51,766 nt of DNA from an uncultured Lachnospiraceae bacterium (GCA_947172705.1 CAMWCA010000021.1:1-51766); one strand, 5' to 3'. Counted from the stretch's first letter, positions 25,147-35,173 are shown. Translations and numbers: made by a program. The notes: a model not told the origin generated them from the letters alone.

Positions 25147-25782
25147 TTACAATACACCCAATGATGTTAAAATCTTCTCGTAGGATGTCATATCCGGAAT
25201 CAAGATAAAATAGCCGTCCAGTTCCACATCATCCGAGAAATTTGTCTGTATCAGCAAAATGTTATCTCCCAGCACACCAAATTCAACCGCCGGAACGCTC
25301 AGCAGCGCCCCCGCCATATCGATGCCTAACTGCGGTATGGAAGGGTATATTTTTAAATTGGTAAGCCCCGCAAGCGCATTTAAATATGCGCCGGTAACAA
25401 TATTTCCAAGTTCTTTTACCGCGGAGCATTCCATTTCACCAAACTCATACTCTTCCGCATTGTTCTCGTCAATATTCAGCATACCGCCCATCAGCTTATT
25501 TACCAGATGTGCAGCCGTTTTCTTTGAAAAAATAAACATCATGCTGCCTTCTATATCACCTTCTACCTGAAGGTAAATACCCACCATGATCTGATCATCA
25601 CCGCCAACAATCGCGCCAATCTCATGGAACTCAAGAAATCTTACCTGTGGCACAGACATATCCACCTTACAGCCTATCATCTGGGCAAGTGCCGTAGTTG
25701 CGTTTCCTGCGCCAATGTTTCCCAGTTCCTGCAGCACGTCGTAATACTGATTCGTTATTTGATCCATACTAAGGTCCTTCAT
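25147..25782 (-). CDS. cheC: CheY-P phosphatase CheC
   Basis: This 211-residue CheC/CheX/FliY-family protein shows both active-site motifs: LQELGNIGAGNATTAL (Glu and Asn, ~18-21) and VKELGNIVTGAYLNAL (~118-121), each followed by the conserved Pro region. It is expected to dephosphorylate CheY-P and to interact with CheD. GGAGGG precedes the ATG. The middle contains IMVGIYLQVEGDIEGSMMFIF, typical of CheC. Confidence 0.95.
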   Translation of the reverse strand: MKDLSMDQITNQYYDVLQELGNIGAGNATTALAQMIGCKVDMSVPQVRFLEFHEIGAIVGGDDQIMVGIYLQVEGDIEGSMMFIFSKKTAAHLVNKLMGGMLNIDENNAEEYEFGEMECSAVKELGNIVTGAYLNALAGLTNLKIYPSIPQLGIDMAGALLSVPAVEFGVLGDNILLIQTNFSDDVELDGYFILIPDMTSYEKILTSLGVL

Positions 25783-25817
25783 GGTCCCTCCTATATTGCG
25801 CTTTGCCTTTATCTTTT

Positions 25818-26300
25818 TTATTTATTTTCCATTGCAACAGCGTTGAGATCGAGAAGCGAAATCAGCTCGCCCTCATGCTTCCCTACCGCCGAAACAAAAT
25901 TAGTTCTGTCATCCTTCCCATCGTAAGAAACCTTTTCGATCTCTTCGTCCTCAAGTGCAACCACTTCCTTCACTTCGTCTACAATAACGCCGATGGTTCC
26001 ATGCTGCTCCAGCTTCAGAATAATGATTCTGGTCGCCTTGGTGTATTCATCCGGGGGAAGCTCCATTTTAATTCTGAGACTCATCACCGGAATTACCTCT
26101 CCACGAAGATTGATAACCCCTTTCAGATAATCAGCCACCTTAGGCACCCTGGTAATGTGCTGCATACGGACAATGTTGTCCACAAATTTAATATCTATAC
26201 CATACTGCTCATCTCCCAGTTTGATCACTATGTACTGTACCGCATCGTATTCTGCCTTTAAATCGGATATATTCACACCAGATACTTTAAGTTCATCCAT
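25818..26300 (-). CDS. cheW: chemotaxis coupling protein CheW
   Basis: This 160-residue single-domain CheW couples receptors to CheA. The family patterns QYIVIKLGDEQYGIDIKFVDNIVR, ITRVPKVADYLKGVINLRGEVIPVMSLR and GVIVDEVKEV are present. It follows cheA by 16 bp. Confidence 0.96.
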   Translation of the reverse strand: MDELKVSGVNISDLKAEYDAVQYIVIKLGDEQYGIDIKFVDNIVRMQHITRVPKVADYLKGVINLRGEVIPVMSLRIKMELPPDEYTKATRIIILKLEQHGTIGVIVDEVKEVVALEDEEIEKVSYDGKDDRTNFVSAVGKHEGELISLLDLNAVAMENK

Positions 26301-26316
26301 TGTTTTTCCCCCTGTT

Positions 26317-28368
26317 CTATATCAGTGCATTGGCATCCAAGATCAATGCCACTTCGCCGTCACCCAATATTGTTGCGCCGCTGATAATCTTGCATTTGCT
26401 GATGTATTTTCCAAGGGATTTGATAACGATCTCCTGTTGTCCCATCAGTTCATCAATTACCAGCCCTGCAAGCTTCTCACCCTTCTTGACAATTACCACA
26501 ACCAGATTTTCCTCCGGCGATTTGCTGCTCTCAATATCCAGTTCTTTGCTCAGTCTTATAAGTGGAATAACGCTGCCTCTTAAATGAATCACTTCTCTGT
26601 TCTGAACCAGCTTGATCTCACTTGGGCTGATATCCTCAATAGTCTGGATGCCTCCTAAGGAAATGGCATATTTTTCTCCGCCTACGATCACCATCAATGC
26701 CTGTATGATCGCCAGGGTCAGAGGAAGCCTTACGATCCATGTGCTGCCCTCTCCCAGCTGGGATTTTACTTCCACCTCGCCGCTTAAGGACTCGATCTTC
26801 GCCTTTACCACATCCAGGCCTACGCCTCGTCCTGAAACGTCGGAGATCTGCTTTGCCGTAGAGAATCCTGCATGGAACAACAGATTGATAATATCCTTTT
26901 CACTCATATTATCGCCCTGTTCAGGGGTGATAACGCCGCGCTCAATTGCCTTGCTCTTAACAGCTTCCACATCGATGCCGTTACCATCGTCCCGCACTTC
27001 GATCACAACATTATTGCCGTCCTGATAAGCATCCAGGAAAATGGAACCGGCTTCCGGTTTTCCTCTCTGCAAACGTACCTCCGAAGACTCCAGACCATGG
27101 TCAGCAGCGTTTCTCAAAAGGTGCATGAGAGGATCTCCAATTTCATCTACCACTGTTCTGTCAAGCTCTGTCTCCTCACCGGACATGTACAATTCCATTT
27201 TCTTATCCAGCTTCTTGGAAAGATCCCTGATCATTCTTGGGAATTTACTTACAACGCTTTCAATAGGCACCATTCGTACCTTCATCACAGATTCGTGGAG
27301 GTTTGTTGTAACGCTCTCCAGATATTCGATCTGTTCCTTAAACCCTGTACCGGAAGCTCCCTCAGCGCTGGAAGCAGATACCAGTGAGTTTTTGGCAATG
27401 ATCAGTTCGCTCACCAGATTCATCAGTACATCCAGCTTTTCTATGTCAACGCGAACCGTCCTGTTTACAACCGGTTTCCCGCCTCCCTTTTTATCGTTTG
27501 CCTTAGGCGTTGCCGCATTCTGGGGCTGGGCTGCCACTGCCGTTTTTGCAGCGGGCTGCTGTTCCGCAGTTGTTTCGGCTTCCGTAACCCCTTCAAACTC
27601 ATAGGGTGCGCCGGCAACCTTGTCAATTTCAGATACATTTCTTGTAACCTGAAGGATCTCCTCTAAAGAGCAGTCCGAGATTACCAGGAGACTGAAATCC
27701 AGGTCAAATCTTTCGTCCTCTATATCCTGTGCAGGGGGATTGCATACAATGATCTCCCCTTTTTCCTCCACAGCCTTGTAAACCAGAAAAGCTCTCGCCG
27801 CTTTCAAAAGGCAGCTTTCCTGAACAAATACCGTCAGACCATAGACATTCTTTCCCTGCGCCCTTGCTGCGGAAAGAACCACCTTTTCCGATTCACCCAG
27901 CTTGATGTCCTTCCATTTTTCTATGGATACATCCTCGGCTGCTGCCTTTGCCGTTTCAGCCGGCTTTTTTTCCTCCACAGCGCCGCCTGCCTTCAGGAAC
28001 TGATTTAACTGATCGATCAGCTGCTGGTTATCATTTGTTCCTTCATCGGCTGTTTCCTGAATATTACCGGTATACTCCTCCAATGCGTCCAGACACTGGA
28101 ACAGTGTATCGATCAAATTTGATTTCACCTTCATGGTGCCGTTTCTGATCTCCGAAAAAACATTTTCCATATCATGGGTCAGCGCCTGCATCCGCTTATA
28201 GCCCATGGTACCTGCCATACCCTTCAGGGAATGGGCGGCGCGGAAAATTTCATTGATCGTATCTGCATTCTCCGGCTCCTGTTCCAAAACAAGAATCTGT
28301 GCATTCAGATTCTCAAGGTGTTCTTTGGTCTCATCGAGAAAAATTTCGAGATATTGGTTTACATCCAT
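26317..28368 (-). CDS. cheA: chemotaxis histidine kinase CheA
   Basis: This is a 683-residue class II histidine kinase. Domains in order: HPt (1-105) with phospho-accepting His46 in FRAAHSLKGMAG; a linker; a P2-like CheY-binding domain (~155-255); an Ala/Pro linker; dimerisation helices (~300-365); the ATPase domain with HLLRNAADHGLE, VEVRDDGNGID and SDVSGRGVGLDVVK; and a CheW-like domain to the end (~545-683). The start is adjacent to the cheB stop (1-bp gap). Confidence 0.97.
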   Translation of the reverse strand: MDVNQYLEIFLDETKEHLENLNAQILVLEQEPENADTINEIFRAAHSLKGMAGTMGYKRMQALTHDMENVFSEIRNGTMKVKSNLIDTLFQCLDALEEYTGNIQETADEGTNDNQQLIDQLNQFLKAGGAVEEKKPAETAKAAAEDVSIEKWKDIKLGESEKVVLSAARAQGKNVYGLTVFVQESCLLKAARAFLVYKAVEEKGEIIVCNPPAQDIEDERFDLDFSLLVISDCSLEEILQVTRNVSEIDKVAGAPYEFEGVTEAETTAEQQPAAKTAVAAQPQNAATPKANDKKGGGKPVVNRTVRVDIEKLDVLMNLVSELIIAKNSLVSASSAEGASGTGFKEQIEYLESVTTNLHESVMKVRMVPIESVVSKFPRMIRDLSKKLDKKMELYMSGEETELDRTVVDEIGDPLMHLLRNAADHGLESSEVRLQRGKPEAGSIFLDAYQDGNNVVIEVRDDGNGIDVEAVKSKAIERGVITPEQGDNMSEKDIINLLFHAGFSTAKQISDVSGRGVGLDVVKAKIESLSGEVEVKSQLGEGSTWIVRLPLTLAIIQALMVIVGGEKYAISLGGIQTIEDISPSEIKLVQNREVIHLRGSVIPLIRLSKELDIESSKSPEENLVVVIVKKGEKLAGLVIDELMGQQEIVIKSLGKYISKCKIISGATILGDGEVALILDANALI

Positions 28369-28369
28369 C

Positions 28370-28975
28370 CTAAATTACCCCCACGTTCTTTATGATTTCC
28401 TGTGCAATTTGTTCTAACCCTATTTCTTCATCTGAAAGACCTGCCATTGCAACACTTCTCGGCATTCCATAAACCGCACAGGTTTTTTCACTCTGAACAA
28501 ATACTGTTATCTTTTTCTTTTCCTTTAAATTCCTGATGCCTGCCGTACCGTCTGCACCCATACCTGTCAGTACCGCACACACAACCTCATCGTAACCGCA
28601 TTCCGCAAGTGACTCATACATATAATTTGCACATGGGCGAACTCCCTCCCGGGGAGCTTCATCCGTGTAATGTATTACATGTCTTGCTCCGCTTTTTACG
28701 ACCCGCATATGCCTTCCGCCTCGCGCCAGATATACCTGCCCCGGCATCAGCACATCGCCTTCGGCAGCTTCCTTGACAGCCATCGGACTTAAGCTGTCAA
28801 GCCTTCCGGCAAGTGTCTCTGTAAAGCCCACAGGCATATGTTGTACGATCAATACAGGTGCGTCCAAATCAGATGGCAGCAATGGAATCAAGGTCTGCAG
28901 CGCCTTAGGTCCGCCGGTAGAACTGGCAACTGCAACTATTTTCTTTCCGGCTTTGTTTACCTCTGCCTTCACCAT
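28370..28975 (-). CDS. cheB: CheB-type receptor methylesterase, no receiver domain
   Basis: This 201-residue protein covers only the CheB catalytic domain. The triad is intact: Ser19 in VASSTGGPKAL, His46 in VQHMPVGF and Asp142 in TGMGADGT. The phosphorylatable receiver of full-length CheB (about 350 residues) is missing, and no receiver remnant can be read in the 93 bp upstream, so activity cannot be switched by CheA in the usual way. The start at 28975 has only a weak SD (GAGAAA). No cheR is in the window. A stand-alone methylesterase fits the rest of the protein, but co-regulation by another mechanism is unknown. Confidence 0.9.
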   Translation of the reverse strand: MVKAEVNKAGKKIVAVASSTGGPKALQTLIPLLPSDLDAPVLIVQHMPVGFTETLAGRLDSLSPMAVKEAAEGDVLMPGQVYLARGGRHMRVVKSGARHVIHYTDEAPREGVRPCANYMYESLAECGYDEVVCAVLTGMGADGTAGIRNLKEKKKITVFVQSEKTCAVYGMPRSVAMAGLSDEEIGLEQIAQEIIKNVGVI

Positions 28976-29024
28976 GATCGATTTTTCTCACAATCTAATA
29001 TCATATATACTTCGTACATCTTAT

Positions 29025-29033
29025 AGTATAGCA
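29025..29033 (-). promoter_or_regulatory. possible extended -10 element before cheB
   Basis: On the minus strand TGC-TATACT lies about 50 bp before the cheB start, in the longest gap (93 bp) of this part of the operon. No good -35 box is found 16-18 bp upstream, so this is a weak candidate for an internal chemotaxis promoter. Confidence 0.3.
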
Positions 29034-29068
29034 CATTTATCACTTCTCATGGGTGCATAATCATCATT

Positions 29069-29794
29069 TTATGAACCTTTTTCGTTTTTCCGATTTTTTC
29101 TCTCTTCTTCAAAAATGAAACGAATAATCTCTTCTCTTTCCTTGGTATCAATGTTAATGTACTGGGCTCGATGCTCATAATAGCCAGGCTTTCCTTCCAG
29201 TTCCTTTACCTTCAACACCTTTGCCACCAGCGTATATTCTTTCGCCTTTCCATTCCTTAGAAGATTGTACTTGCAGCACACCAGACTCTCCGGTTCATAT
29301 GCGTAATCGCCTACAAACCGAATGCCTCCTCCGCTGATATCCACAATAATACTGCGTTTTAAAGGAAGACCCGGAACAAGATAATTGTTTTTCTTTTCCA
29401 CTGCATCGATCTCTTCTTTTTCAAGAGGTCTGGAATTCATGTCCAGCACACAGCTTAACCGATAATATTCCCGTCTCTGAAATCTTCTCAAATTGCTTGA
29501 CAATTCCATCAGAAGAATAAACTGTTTCTCTGTTTTATACCGGTCTATCACAGTGGCAACACACTGATACAAGCCTGCCTGGGTGTAAAAACAGGTATCA
29601 TACTCTCCGCCCACAGGCAGCAGAATAAGCTTTGATTTTTCGATGGGCATCAAAATTTCAAACCGGTCCTCCGACAAAATATCCGTCACCTGAGTCTGAT
29701 ATACTTTCTTTTCTTCAAAGGCATCTATTCCCTTGGTTTTATTTACCAGCTGCAGTTCTACCCGATTTCCCGGGTTAACGTATTGCGAAAGCAT
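29069..29794 (-). CDS. PilZ domain c-di-GMP receptor (YcgR-like flagellar brake)
   Basis: This is a 241-residue protein. The N-terminal YcgR-N-like beta barrel (~10-95) is followed by a PilZ domain (~100-225) with both c-di-GMP motifs: the RRFQRREYYR arginine motif and DISGGGIRF. It probably binds c-di-GMP and slows or stops flagellar rotation by contacting the motor, as shown for YcgR in enterics and DgrA/YpfA in Bacillus. It sits between flhG and cheB, 14 bp downstream of flhG. Confidence 0.93.
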   Translation of the reverse strand: MLSQYVNPGNRVELQLVNKTKGIDAFEEKKVYQTQVTDILSEDRFEILMPIEKSKLILLPVGGEYDTCFYTQAGLYQCVATVIDRYKTEKQFILLMELSSNLRRFQRREYYRLSCVLDMNSRPLEKEEIDAVEKKNNYLVPGLPLKRSIIVDISGGGIRFVGDYAYEPESLVCCKYNLLRNGKAKEYTLVAKVLKVKELEGKPGYYEHRAQYINIDTKEREEIIRFIFEEERKNRKNEKGS

Positions 29795-29808
29795 TATGCT
29801 ACCTCCCG

Positions 29809-30693
29809 TTAAAATATTTTTCCTGTTACTATATGCGAAAAGAAAGCCGCCATTCCCCTTTTGGGAATACTTTTTGTAATTTCTTTATTCATCAGCGTCG
29901 CCGCAATATTCTCATACGCCACTGCCGATCTCGCCGAAGGCGCCTCAATGGACACCGGCATCTGATGCATAACCGCTTTGGACAGCATATGATCCAGCGG
30001 GATCGCTCCCAGATAAGAAATAGGCACCTTTAAATATCTGCTCACCACGGAATCCAATTTATTGAAAAGCGCTTCCCCTTCGCTTACCTCGTCTACCTTG
30101 TTTGCAATCACCTTTACCTGGGACATTTCCGGAGAATATCTTGTATGCCTGCCCAGGGCTTTAAGCAGCGAATAAGAATCCGTAATAGAAGTAGGCTCCG
30201 GTGTAGTTACCAGCAGAATTTCTCCGCTTGCCACCAAAAACTCAAGCACTGCATCGGAAATGCCTGCGCCTGTATCCACAATAATAATATCGGCAATAGA
30301 GTCCAGTTCTGCCAGATTATTAATAATATAGGTGAGATAATCTCTGCTCAGGTTGGACAACCCTGCAATTCCGGACCCTCCTGATATAAAACCTACGTCC
30401 ATGGGACCCCAAGTAATGATCTCTTTGATATTTTTCCCCTGATAAATTAAATCACACAAGTTATGTTTCGGCACAGTCCCAAACATAATTTCAATATTGG
30501 CAAGCCCAAAATCCGCATCCAAAATAATGACTCTCTGTCCCATTTTCCGGAACTGGATCGCCAGATTGATCGCCGTATTGGATTTGCCCACGCCCCCTTT
30601 ACCACTGGTAGCTGTGATCACTCTTGCAAGCGGTCTGTTATGAGAGGTGCCGCCGGCTTTAATGATGTTTCTTAATTGTTCGGCTTGGTCCAT
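29809..30693 (-). CDS. flhG: MinD/ParA-like flagellar number regulator FlhG (YlxH)
   Basis: This 294-residue P-loop ATPase has the deviant Walker A motif SGKGGVGKSN (~residues 30-38), followed by VIILDADFGLANIEIMFG, DIIIVDTGAGISDAV and TTPEPTSITDSY. The C-terminal amphipathic end (AAFFSHIVTGKIF) could be the membrane-targeting helix. It works with FlhF to set flagellar number and location, and it follows flhF by 33 bp. Confidence 0.95.
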   Translation of the reverse strand: MDQAEQLRNIIKAGGTSHNRPLARVITATSGKGGVGKSNTAINLAIQFRKMGQRVIILDADFGLANIEIMFGTVPKHNLCDLIYQGKNIKEIITWGPMDVGFISGGSGIAGLSNLSRDYLTYIINNLAELDSIADIIIVDTGAGISDAVLEFLVASGEILLVTTPEPTSITDSYSLLKALGRHTRYSPEMSQVKVIANKVDEVSEGEALFNKLDSVVSRYLKVPISYLGAIPLDHMLSKAVMHQMPVSIEAPSARSAVAYENIAATLMNKEITKSIPKRGMAAFFSHIVTGKIF

Positions 30694-30726
30694 ATATCTT
30701 CCTCGCTTTACCCTTCGTATTTCCTG

Positions 30727-31956
30727 TTAACTTTTCCTTCCCCCTAAAAGCTGCTTCACCGTTTTCTGGGGGTTAAACACCTCAATATCATCAGGGACAT
30801 TTTGCCCGTAAGTTACATAGGACAGGGAGGCGCCCGTATGAAGCTTCAAATTTAAAAGATTTCCCAAAGTGGTGGTTTCATCCAGCTTGGTAAAAATAAG
30901 TTTGTAATCCGTCATCGCCGAATACGCATCTGCAATATGAAGCAGATCCTTGTATTTGGTCGTAGCGCTCAGCACCAGAAAAACTTCTTTTTCCGCCATG
31001 CCGTCTACCGAATGAATGAAACTGCTCATGGATTCTTTCTGGGCTTCGTTCTGATGGGAATGTCCCGCTGTATCCACTAATATATAATCGTAATCTCTGA
31101 AGTCCCTTAAAGCCGTCTCCACTTCCTCTGTGGAATAAATCACCCGGAAGGGAACCTCTAAAATATTGGCATAAGTGCGAAGCTGCTCCGCCGCTGCAAT
31201 CCTGTAGGTGTCTGCTGTAAGGAGCGCTACCTTCTGCCCGCTCTCCACACTGAATTTGGAGGCAATCTTCGCTATGGTGGTAGTTTTTCCAACCCCTGTC
31301 GGACCGATAAAAAATACGATCTTCGGTCCTTTTTCAGCAGGCGTAATCTCAATAGGCTTTCCAAATTTCAGAATCATCTTCTGATAGGTATTGGCAAGGG
31401 CATAGTCAAAGGGCATATTAGGCTTATTGATCTTTTCGATTTCATCGATGATCTGGTTTGCATTCTGCTCGCTTACCTCGTTGGTCAGCATGGTATTGTA
31501 GAGCAGCTTCATAAAACGCTCCACTTCACTTTCTTTTTCTTCCTCCAGTTCCTCCCCTTTTGTCTCATCGGGTTTTTGGAGCTGCTGTTCCAGCAGAGTA
31601 TGAAGTGTGTCCAGCTTTTCTTCAATGGCGCTGCTGTCAGGTCTGCTGCTTTCAGCTTCCGCGGCTTTTGCCATATTGCTTTCAGCCGATGCCGCAGCAT
31701 CCATTGCCGCCTTCTGCACTGCTGCGTCGATCAACGGAGGCTGAGGGCGGAATTCCTCCCTTCTGAGCAGAGGAGAGGCTTCCGGCTCCTCCTCCAACGC
31801 CACCGTAACCTCCACGGTCTGCTTTTTTAAAAAGCTAAACAGCCCCTTACGCTTCAGATTTCGGACATTCATAATCACTACGCTGCTGCCCAGCTCTTTT
31901 TTAGCGCTTTCCACCGCTTCCGCTTCTGTTTTTCCCTGAAATTTCTTGATTATCAT
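30727..31956 (-). CDS. flhF: SRP-type GTPase FlhF
   Basis: This is a 409-residue protein. The N-terminal B domain (IIKKFQGKTEAEAVESAKKELG) is followed by a variable acidic, Ala/Glu-rich region (~75-145) and the NG domain with P-loop FIGPTGVGKTTTIAK (~215-230), TADTYRIAAAEQL, VDTAGHS (G3) and FTKLDET (G4). It targets early flagellar components to the membrane. Its ATG overlaps the flhA stop by 4 bp. Confidence 0.96.
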   Translation of the reverse strand: MIIKKFQGKTEAEAVESAKKELGSSVVIMNVRNLKRKGLFSFLKKQTVEVTVALEEEPEASPLLRREEFRPQPPLIDAAVQKAAMDAAASAESNMAKAAEAESSRPDSSAIEEKLDTLHTLLEQQLQKPDETKGEELEEEKESEVERFMKLLYNTMLTNEVSEQNANQIIDEIEKINKPNMPFDYALANTYQKMILKFGKPIEITPAEKGPKIVFFIGPTGVGKTTTIAKIASKFSVESGQKVALLTADTYRIAAAEQLRTYANILEVPFRVIYSTEEVETALRDFRDYDYILVDTAGHSHQNEAQKESMSSFIHSVDGMAEKEVFLVLSATTKYKDLLHIADAYSAMTDYKLIFTKLDETTTLGNLLNLKLHTGASLSYVTYGQNVPDDIEVFNPQKTVKQLLGGRKS

Positions 31957-33992
31957 GCCGTCACCATTCCTACAGATTGTAATTCGATATAGCTTTCTAT
32001 TTCATTGTACGAAACCACGATCAGGTCCTTATAGTAATCCTCTGTGAGTCGTTTAAAATACATACGGACAATAGGCGATGTGATCACAATTGGATTCTTT
32101 CCAAGATTCTCCAGCTTTGTAATCTCGCTTTCCACGGATTTCATAATTGCTTTTGTCTTTTCCGGGTCCAGGCTCAAATAAGCGCCGGTTTCCGTCTGCT
32201 TCACGCTTGCCATAACCTCCTGCTCCAGTTTGGGGTCCAGGGTAACCACGCTGGTGGTCTCATTTGCCGGGAAAAATTTACTGGAGATAGCTCTTTTCAG
32301 GCTTTGCCGCACATACTCCGTAAGAATATCGGTATCTCTCGTAGTAGCGGCATAATCGGCAAGGGTTTCAAATATGGTAAGCAGATCTCTTATGGAAATT
32401 CCCTCCTTTAAAAGATTCTGCAGCACCTTCTGTACTTCTCCAAGCCCTAAGAGCTTAGGCACAAGCTCCTCTACCAGAGAAGGATTGGTTTCTTTCAGGT
32501 TGTTCACCAAATTCTGTACATCCTGTCTTGTAAGCAGCTCGGAAATATACTGTCTGATAATTTCCGTCAGATGAGTTGCAATAATGGACGGAGGATCAAC
32601 CACCGTATACCCCATACTCTCGGCACGCTCCCGCTGTCCTTCCGTAATCCAGATTGCAGGCAGATGGAAGGAAGGCTCAAAGGTAGGAATTCCTGTAATC
32701 TCCTCCTCCACATAGCCGGGATTCATCGCCATATAATGGTCAAACAGAATTTCTCCCTCACTGACCTGTATTCCTTTTATTTTAATAATATACTGATTGG
32801 GATTCAGCTGGATATTGTCCCGCAAACGAATAATAGGCACTACCGTTCCAAGCTCAAGAGCGATCTGTCTTCTGATCATAACCACACGGTCCAGAAGGTC
32901 GCCGCCCTGGTTTACATCAGCAAGGGGAATAATTCCATAACCAAATTCCAGCTCGATAGGGTCTACCTGGAGCAGGCTGTTGACATTTTCCGGCTGCCTG
33001 ATTTCCTCCGCCGCCGCTTCTTCAGCATCCACCTCTCCCTCGATCTGGGCTGTCTCAATGGTACCGGCTATCATTCTTCCGGTGACAATGAAAATCAAAC
33101 CAAGCGCCAGGAAAACAATATCCGGAAGCGGGGTCACGATACCAAGCCCCGCAATAATGATTCCCACCAGATACAATACCTTGGGAATACCAAAAAGCTG
33201 GCTGATCAGAACCGTTCCGAAATCCGCATCCTTGGAACCCTTGGTCACCAAAATACCGGTAGACAGGGAAATCAACAGAGAGGGGATCTGGCTCACCAGG
33301 CCATCGCCAATGGTAAGAATCACATATTTATCCAATGCTGCCGAAAAATCCATTCCCTGGCGGAGAATTCCCATGGCAATTCCCCCCACAATGTTTACAG
33401 CCGTAATCACAAGCCCCGCTGTGGCATCTCCCTTTACGTACTTTACAGCACCGTCCATAGAGCCAAAGAAGCTTGCTTCCTCCTGAATCTTGTCTCTTCG
33501 CCTTTTTGCCTCTGCATCGGTGATGGCTCCGGTATTTAAGTCCGCATCGATGGCCATCTGCTTACCTGGCATGGCATCCAGGGTAAATCTCGCCGTTACC
33601 TCCGCTACTCTCTCGGAACCTTTATTGATAACCATAAACTGGATCAAAATCAAAATAATAAAAACAATACTGCCCACGATCAAGTCGCCGCCGCCTACAT
33701 AGCTTCCAAAAACGGTAACCACCTGTCCAGGATCACCGGTGGTCAAAATCAACCTGGTAGAAGAAATATTCAAGGAAATTCTGAATATGGTGGTAAAAAG
33801 CAGCATGGTAGGATAAAAAGACATATCCAAAACTTCTTTGGAAAACATGGTTCCAAAAAGAATGGTAAAAGCAATCGCTATATTGCAGGCAAGCAGCACA
33901 TCCAAAAGCCCATTGGGAACAGGCACGATCATCATGATAAATGCCGCAAGTACATATGCCGCAACGCCAACATCCGCTTTTCTCATAGCCAC
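31953..33992 (-). CDS. flhA: flagellar export gate protein FlhA
   Basis: This 679-residue membrane protein has about eight transmembrane segments in its first ~320 residues, including the FHIPEP-type signature region FRISLNISSTRLIL and GDPGQVVTVFG. The large cytoplasmic domain (~345-679) forms the nonameric ring that docks chaperone-substrate complexes. It starts 10 bp after flhB. Confidence 0.97.
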   Translation of the reverse strand: MAMRKADVGVAAYVLAAFIMMIVPVPNGLLDVLLACNIAIAFTILFGTMFSKEVLDMSFYPTMLLFTTIFRISLNISSTRLILTTGDPGQVVTVFGSYVGGGDLIVGSIVFIILILIQFMVINKGSERVAEVTARFTLDAMPGKQMAIDADLNTGAITDAEAKRRRDKIQEEASFFGSMDGAVKYVKGDATAGLVITAVNIVGGIAMGILRQGMDFSAALDKYVILTIGDGLVSQIPSLLISLSTGILVTKGSKDADFGTVLISQLFGIPKVLYLVGIIIAGLGIVTPLPDIVFLALGLIFIVTGRMIAGTIETAQIEGEVDAEEAAAEEIRQPENVNSLLQVDPIELEFGYGIIPLADVNQGGDLLDRVVMIRRQIALELGTVVPIIRLRDNIQLNPNQYIIKIKGIQVSEGEILFDHYMAMNPGYVEEEITGIPTFEPSFHLPAIWITEGQRERAESMGYTVVDPPSIIATHLTEIIRQYISELLTRQDVQNLVNNLKETNPSLVEELVPKLLGLGEVQKVLQNLLKEGISIRDLLTIFETLADYAATTRDTDILTEYVRQSLKRAISSKFFPANETTSVVTLDPKLEQEVMASVKQTETGAYLSLDPEKTKAIMKSVESEITKLENLGKNPIVITSPIVRMYFKRLTEDYYKDLIVVSYNEIESYIELQSVGMVTA

Positions 33993-34002
33993 TCTCCTTT
34001 CT

Positions 34003-35109
34003 TTATACTTTTCCTTTCAGATGGTATACAAAGGCAAGCACCTCTGCTACCGCCTGATATAATTCCGGCGGGACAAGTTCTCCAATGTCCACATTTGCGT
34101 AAAGCATTCTCGCAAGAGGCTTGTTTTCCACAATTTCAATGTCGTTTTCTCTTGCTATATCTTTAATCCGCTGCGCCAGATAATTCTCCCCCTTGGCAAT
34201 CACATAAGGGGCATCGTATTTGTCCGGATCATATTTAATCGCCACAGCATAGTGGGTAGGGTTTGTAATTACCACATCCGCTTCCGGGAGCTGCTGCATC
34301 ATTCTGCGCATGGAGGCTTCCCTCATACGCTGTTTCTGCTTCCCCTTGATCTGGGGATCACCTTCCTGGTTCTTAAATTCATCCTTAACTTCCTGTTTGG
34401 TCATCTTCATATCCTGCTTAAATTTGTACTTTTGATAAGCAAAATCAAGAAGTGCAACCACCATATATACCGCCGCAATTCTGATACCAAGATCAATTAC
34501 GATCTCCCCGATCAGTCCAATCGCACGGTTTAATGCGATATCATACAAAATGTAGATCTCGCCTAATCTGCCCTTAAGATAGGAATACACCACATACCCT
34601 ACCACCCCCAGCTTCAACGCCGACTTTAAAAGTTCCACCAGCGAATTTGCAGAAAAAATTCTTTTAAATCCCTTCAACGGACTTAATTTGTTAAATTTCG
34701 GCTGCATGGGCTTGGGCGTGGGCTTCCACTTCACCTGTACCAGATCACATACAAAAGCGACCGCAAAGGCTACCAGAAGAATTGGCAGGATCAGAAACAG
34801 CAGCCGGAACATCATACTGCGGATCATGACCACGATAGACCCTGTGGGCAGTTCGCCATTATACATTTTCACCATATCCGGAATCTGATTGTAGACCGCA
34901 TGAAATCCTTCAATAAAACTCGATCCCATGGTTCCCAGATAAAGCTGCAGTGTAAGAAACAGCGCCAGTATGCCAAAGGCGTTTCCTACCTCCTTGCTTT
35001 TTGCCACCTGCCCATCTTTTCTGGCATCCTCCAGCTTTTTGGTGGTAGGCTCTTCCGTCTTTTCACCGCCTGGTCCGTCCTTGGCAAAGAATTGCAACTG
35101 ATATTTCAA
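34003..35109 (-). CDS. flhB: flagellar export substrate-switch protein FlhB
   Basis: This is an export-gate membrane protein with four hydrophobic segments in its first ~210 residues. The self-cleaving cytoplasmic domain contains the NPTH autocleavage site (VVITNPTHYAVAIKY), which controls the switch from rod/hook to filament substrates. I start at the TTG at 35109 (LKYQLQFFAKDGPGGEKTEEPT), where the family normally begins. The open frame upstream to a TTG at 35151 encodes a GGAGG-rich stretch that looks like the SD region. The start is therefore a judgement; the product is about 368 residues. Confidence 0.9.
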   Translation of the reverse strand: MKYQLQFFAKDGPGGEKTEEPTTKKLEDARKDGQVAKSKEVGNAFGILALFLTLQLYLGTMGSSFIEGFHAVYNQIPDMVKMYNGELPTGSIVVMIRSMMFRLLFLILPILLVAFAVAFVCDLVQVKWKPTPKPMQPKFNKLSPLKGFKRIFSANSLVELLKSALKLGVVGYVVYSYLKGRLGEIYILYDIALNRAIGLIGEIVIDLGIRIAAVYMVVALLDFAYQKYKFKQDMKMTKQEVKDEFKNQEGDPQIKGKQKQRMREASMRRMMQQLPEADVVITNPTHYAVAIKYDPDKYDAPYVIAKGENYLAQRIKDIARENDIEIVENKPLARMLYANVDIGELVPPELYQAVAEVLAFVYHLKGKV

Positions 35110-35173
35110 TATGAATTTATACTCCTGCCCCCCTCTGCCTCCTTCAATCAATCCCTAAGTCAGTCCTTTCTTT

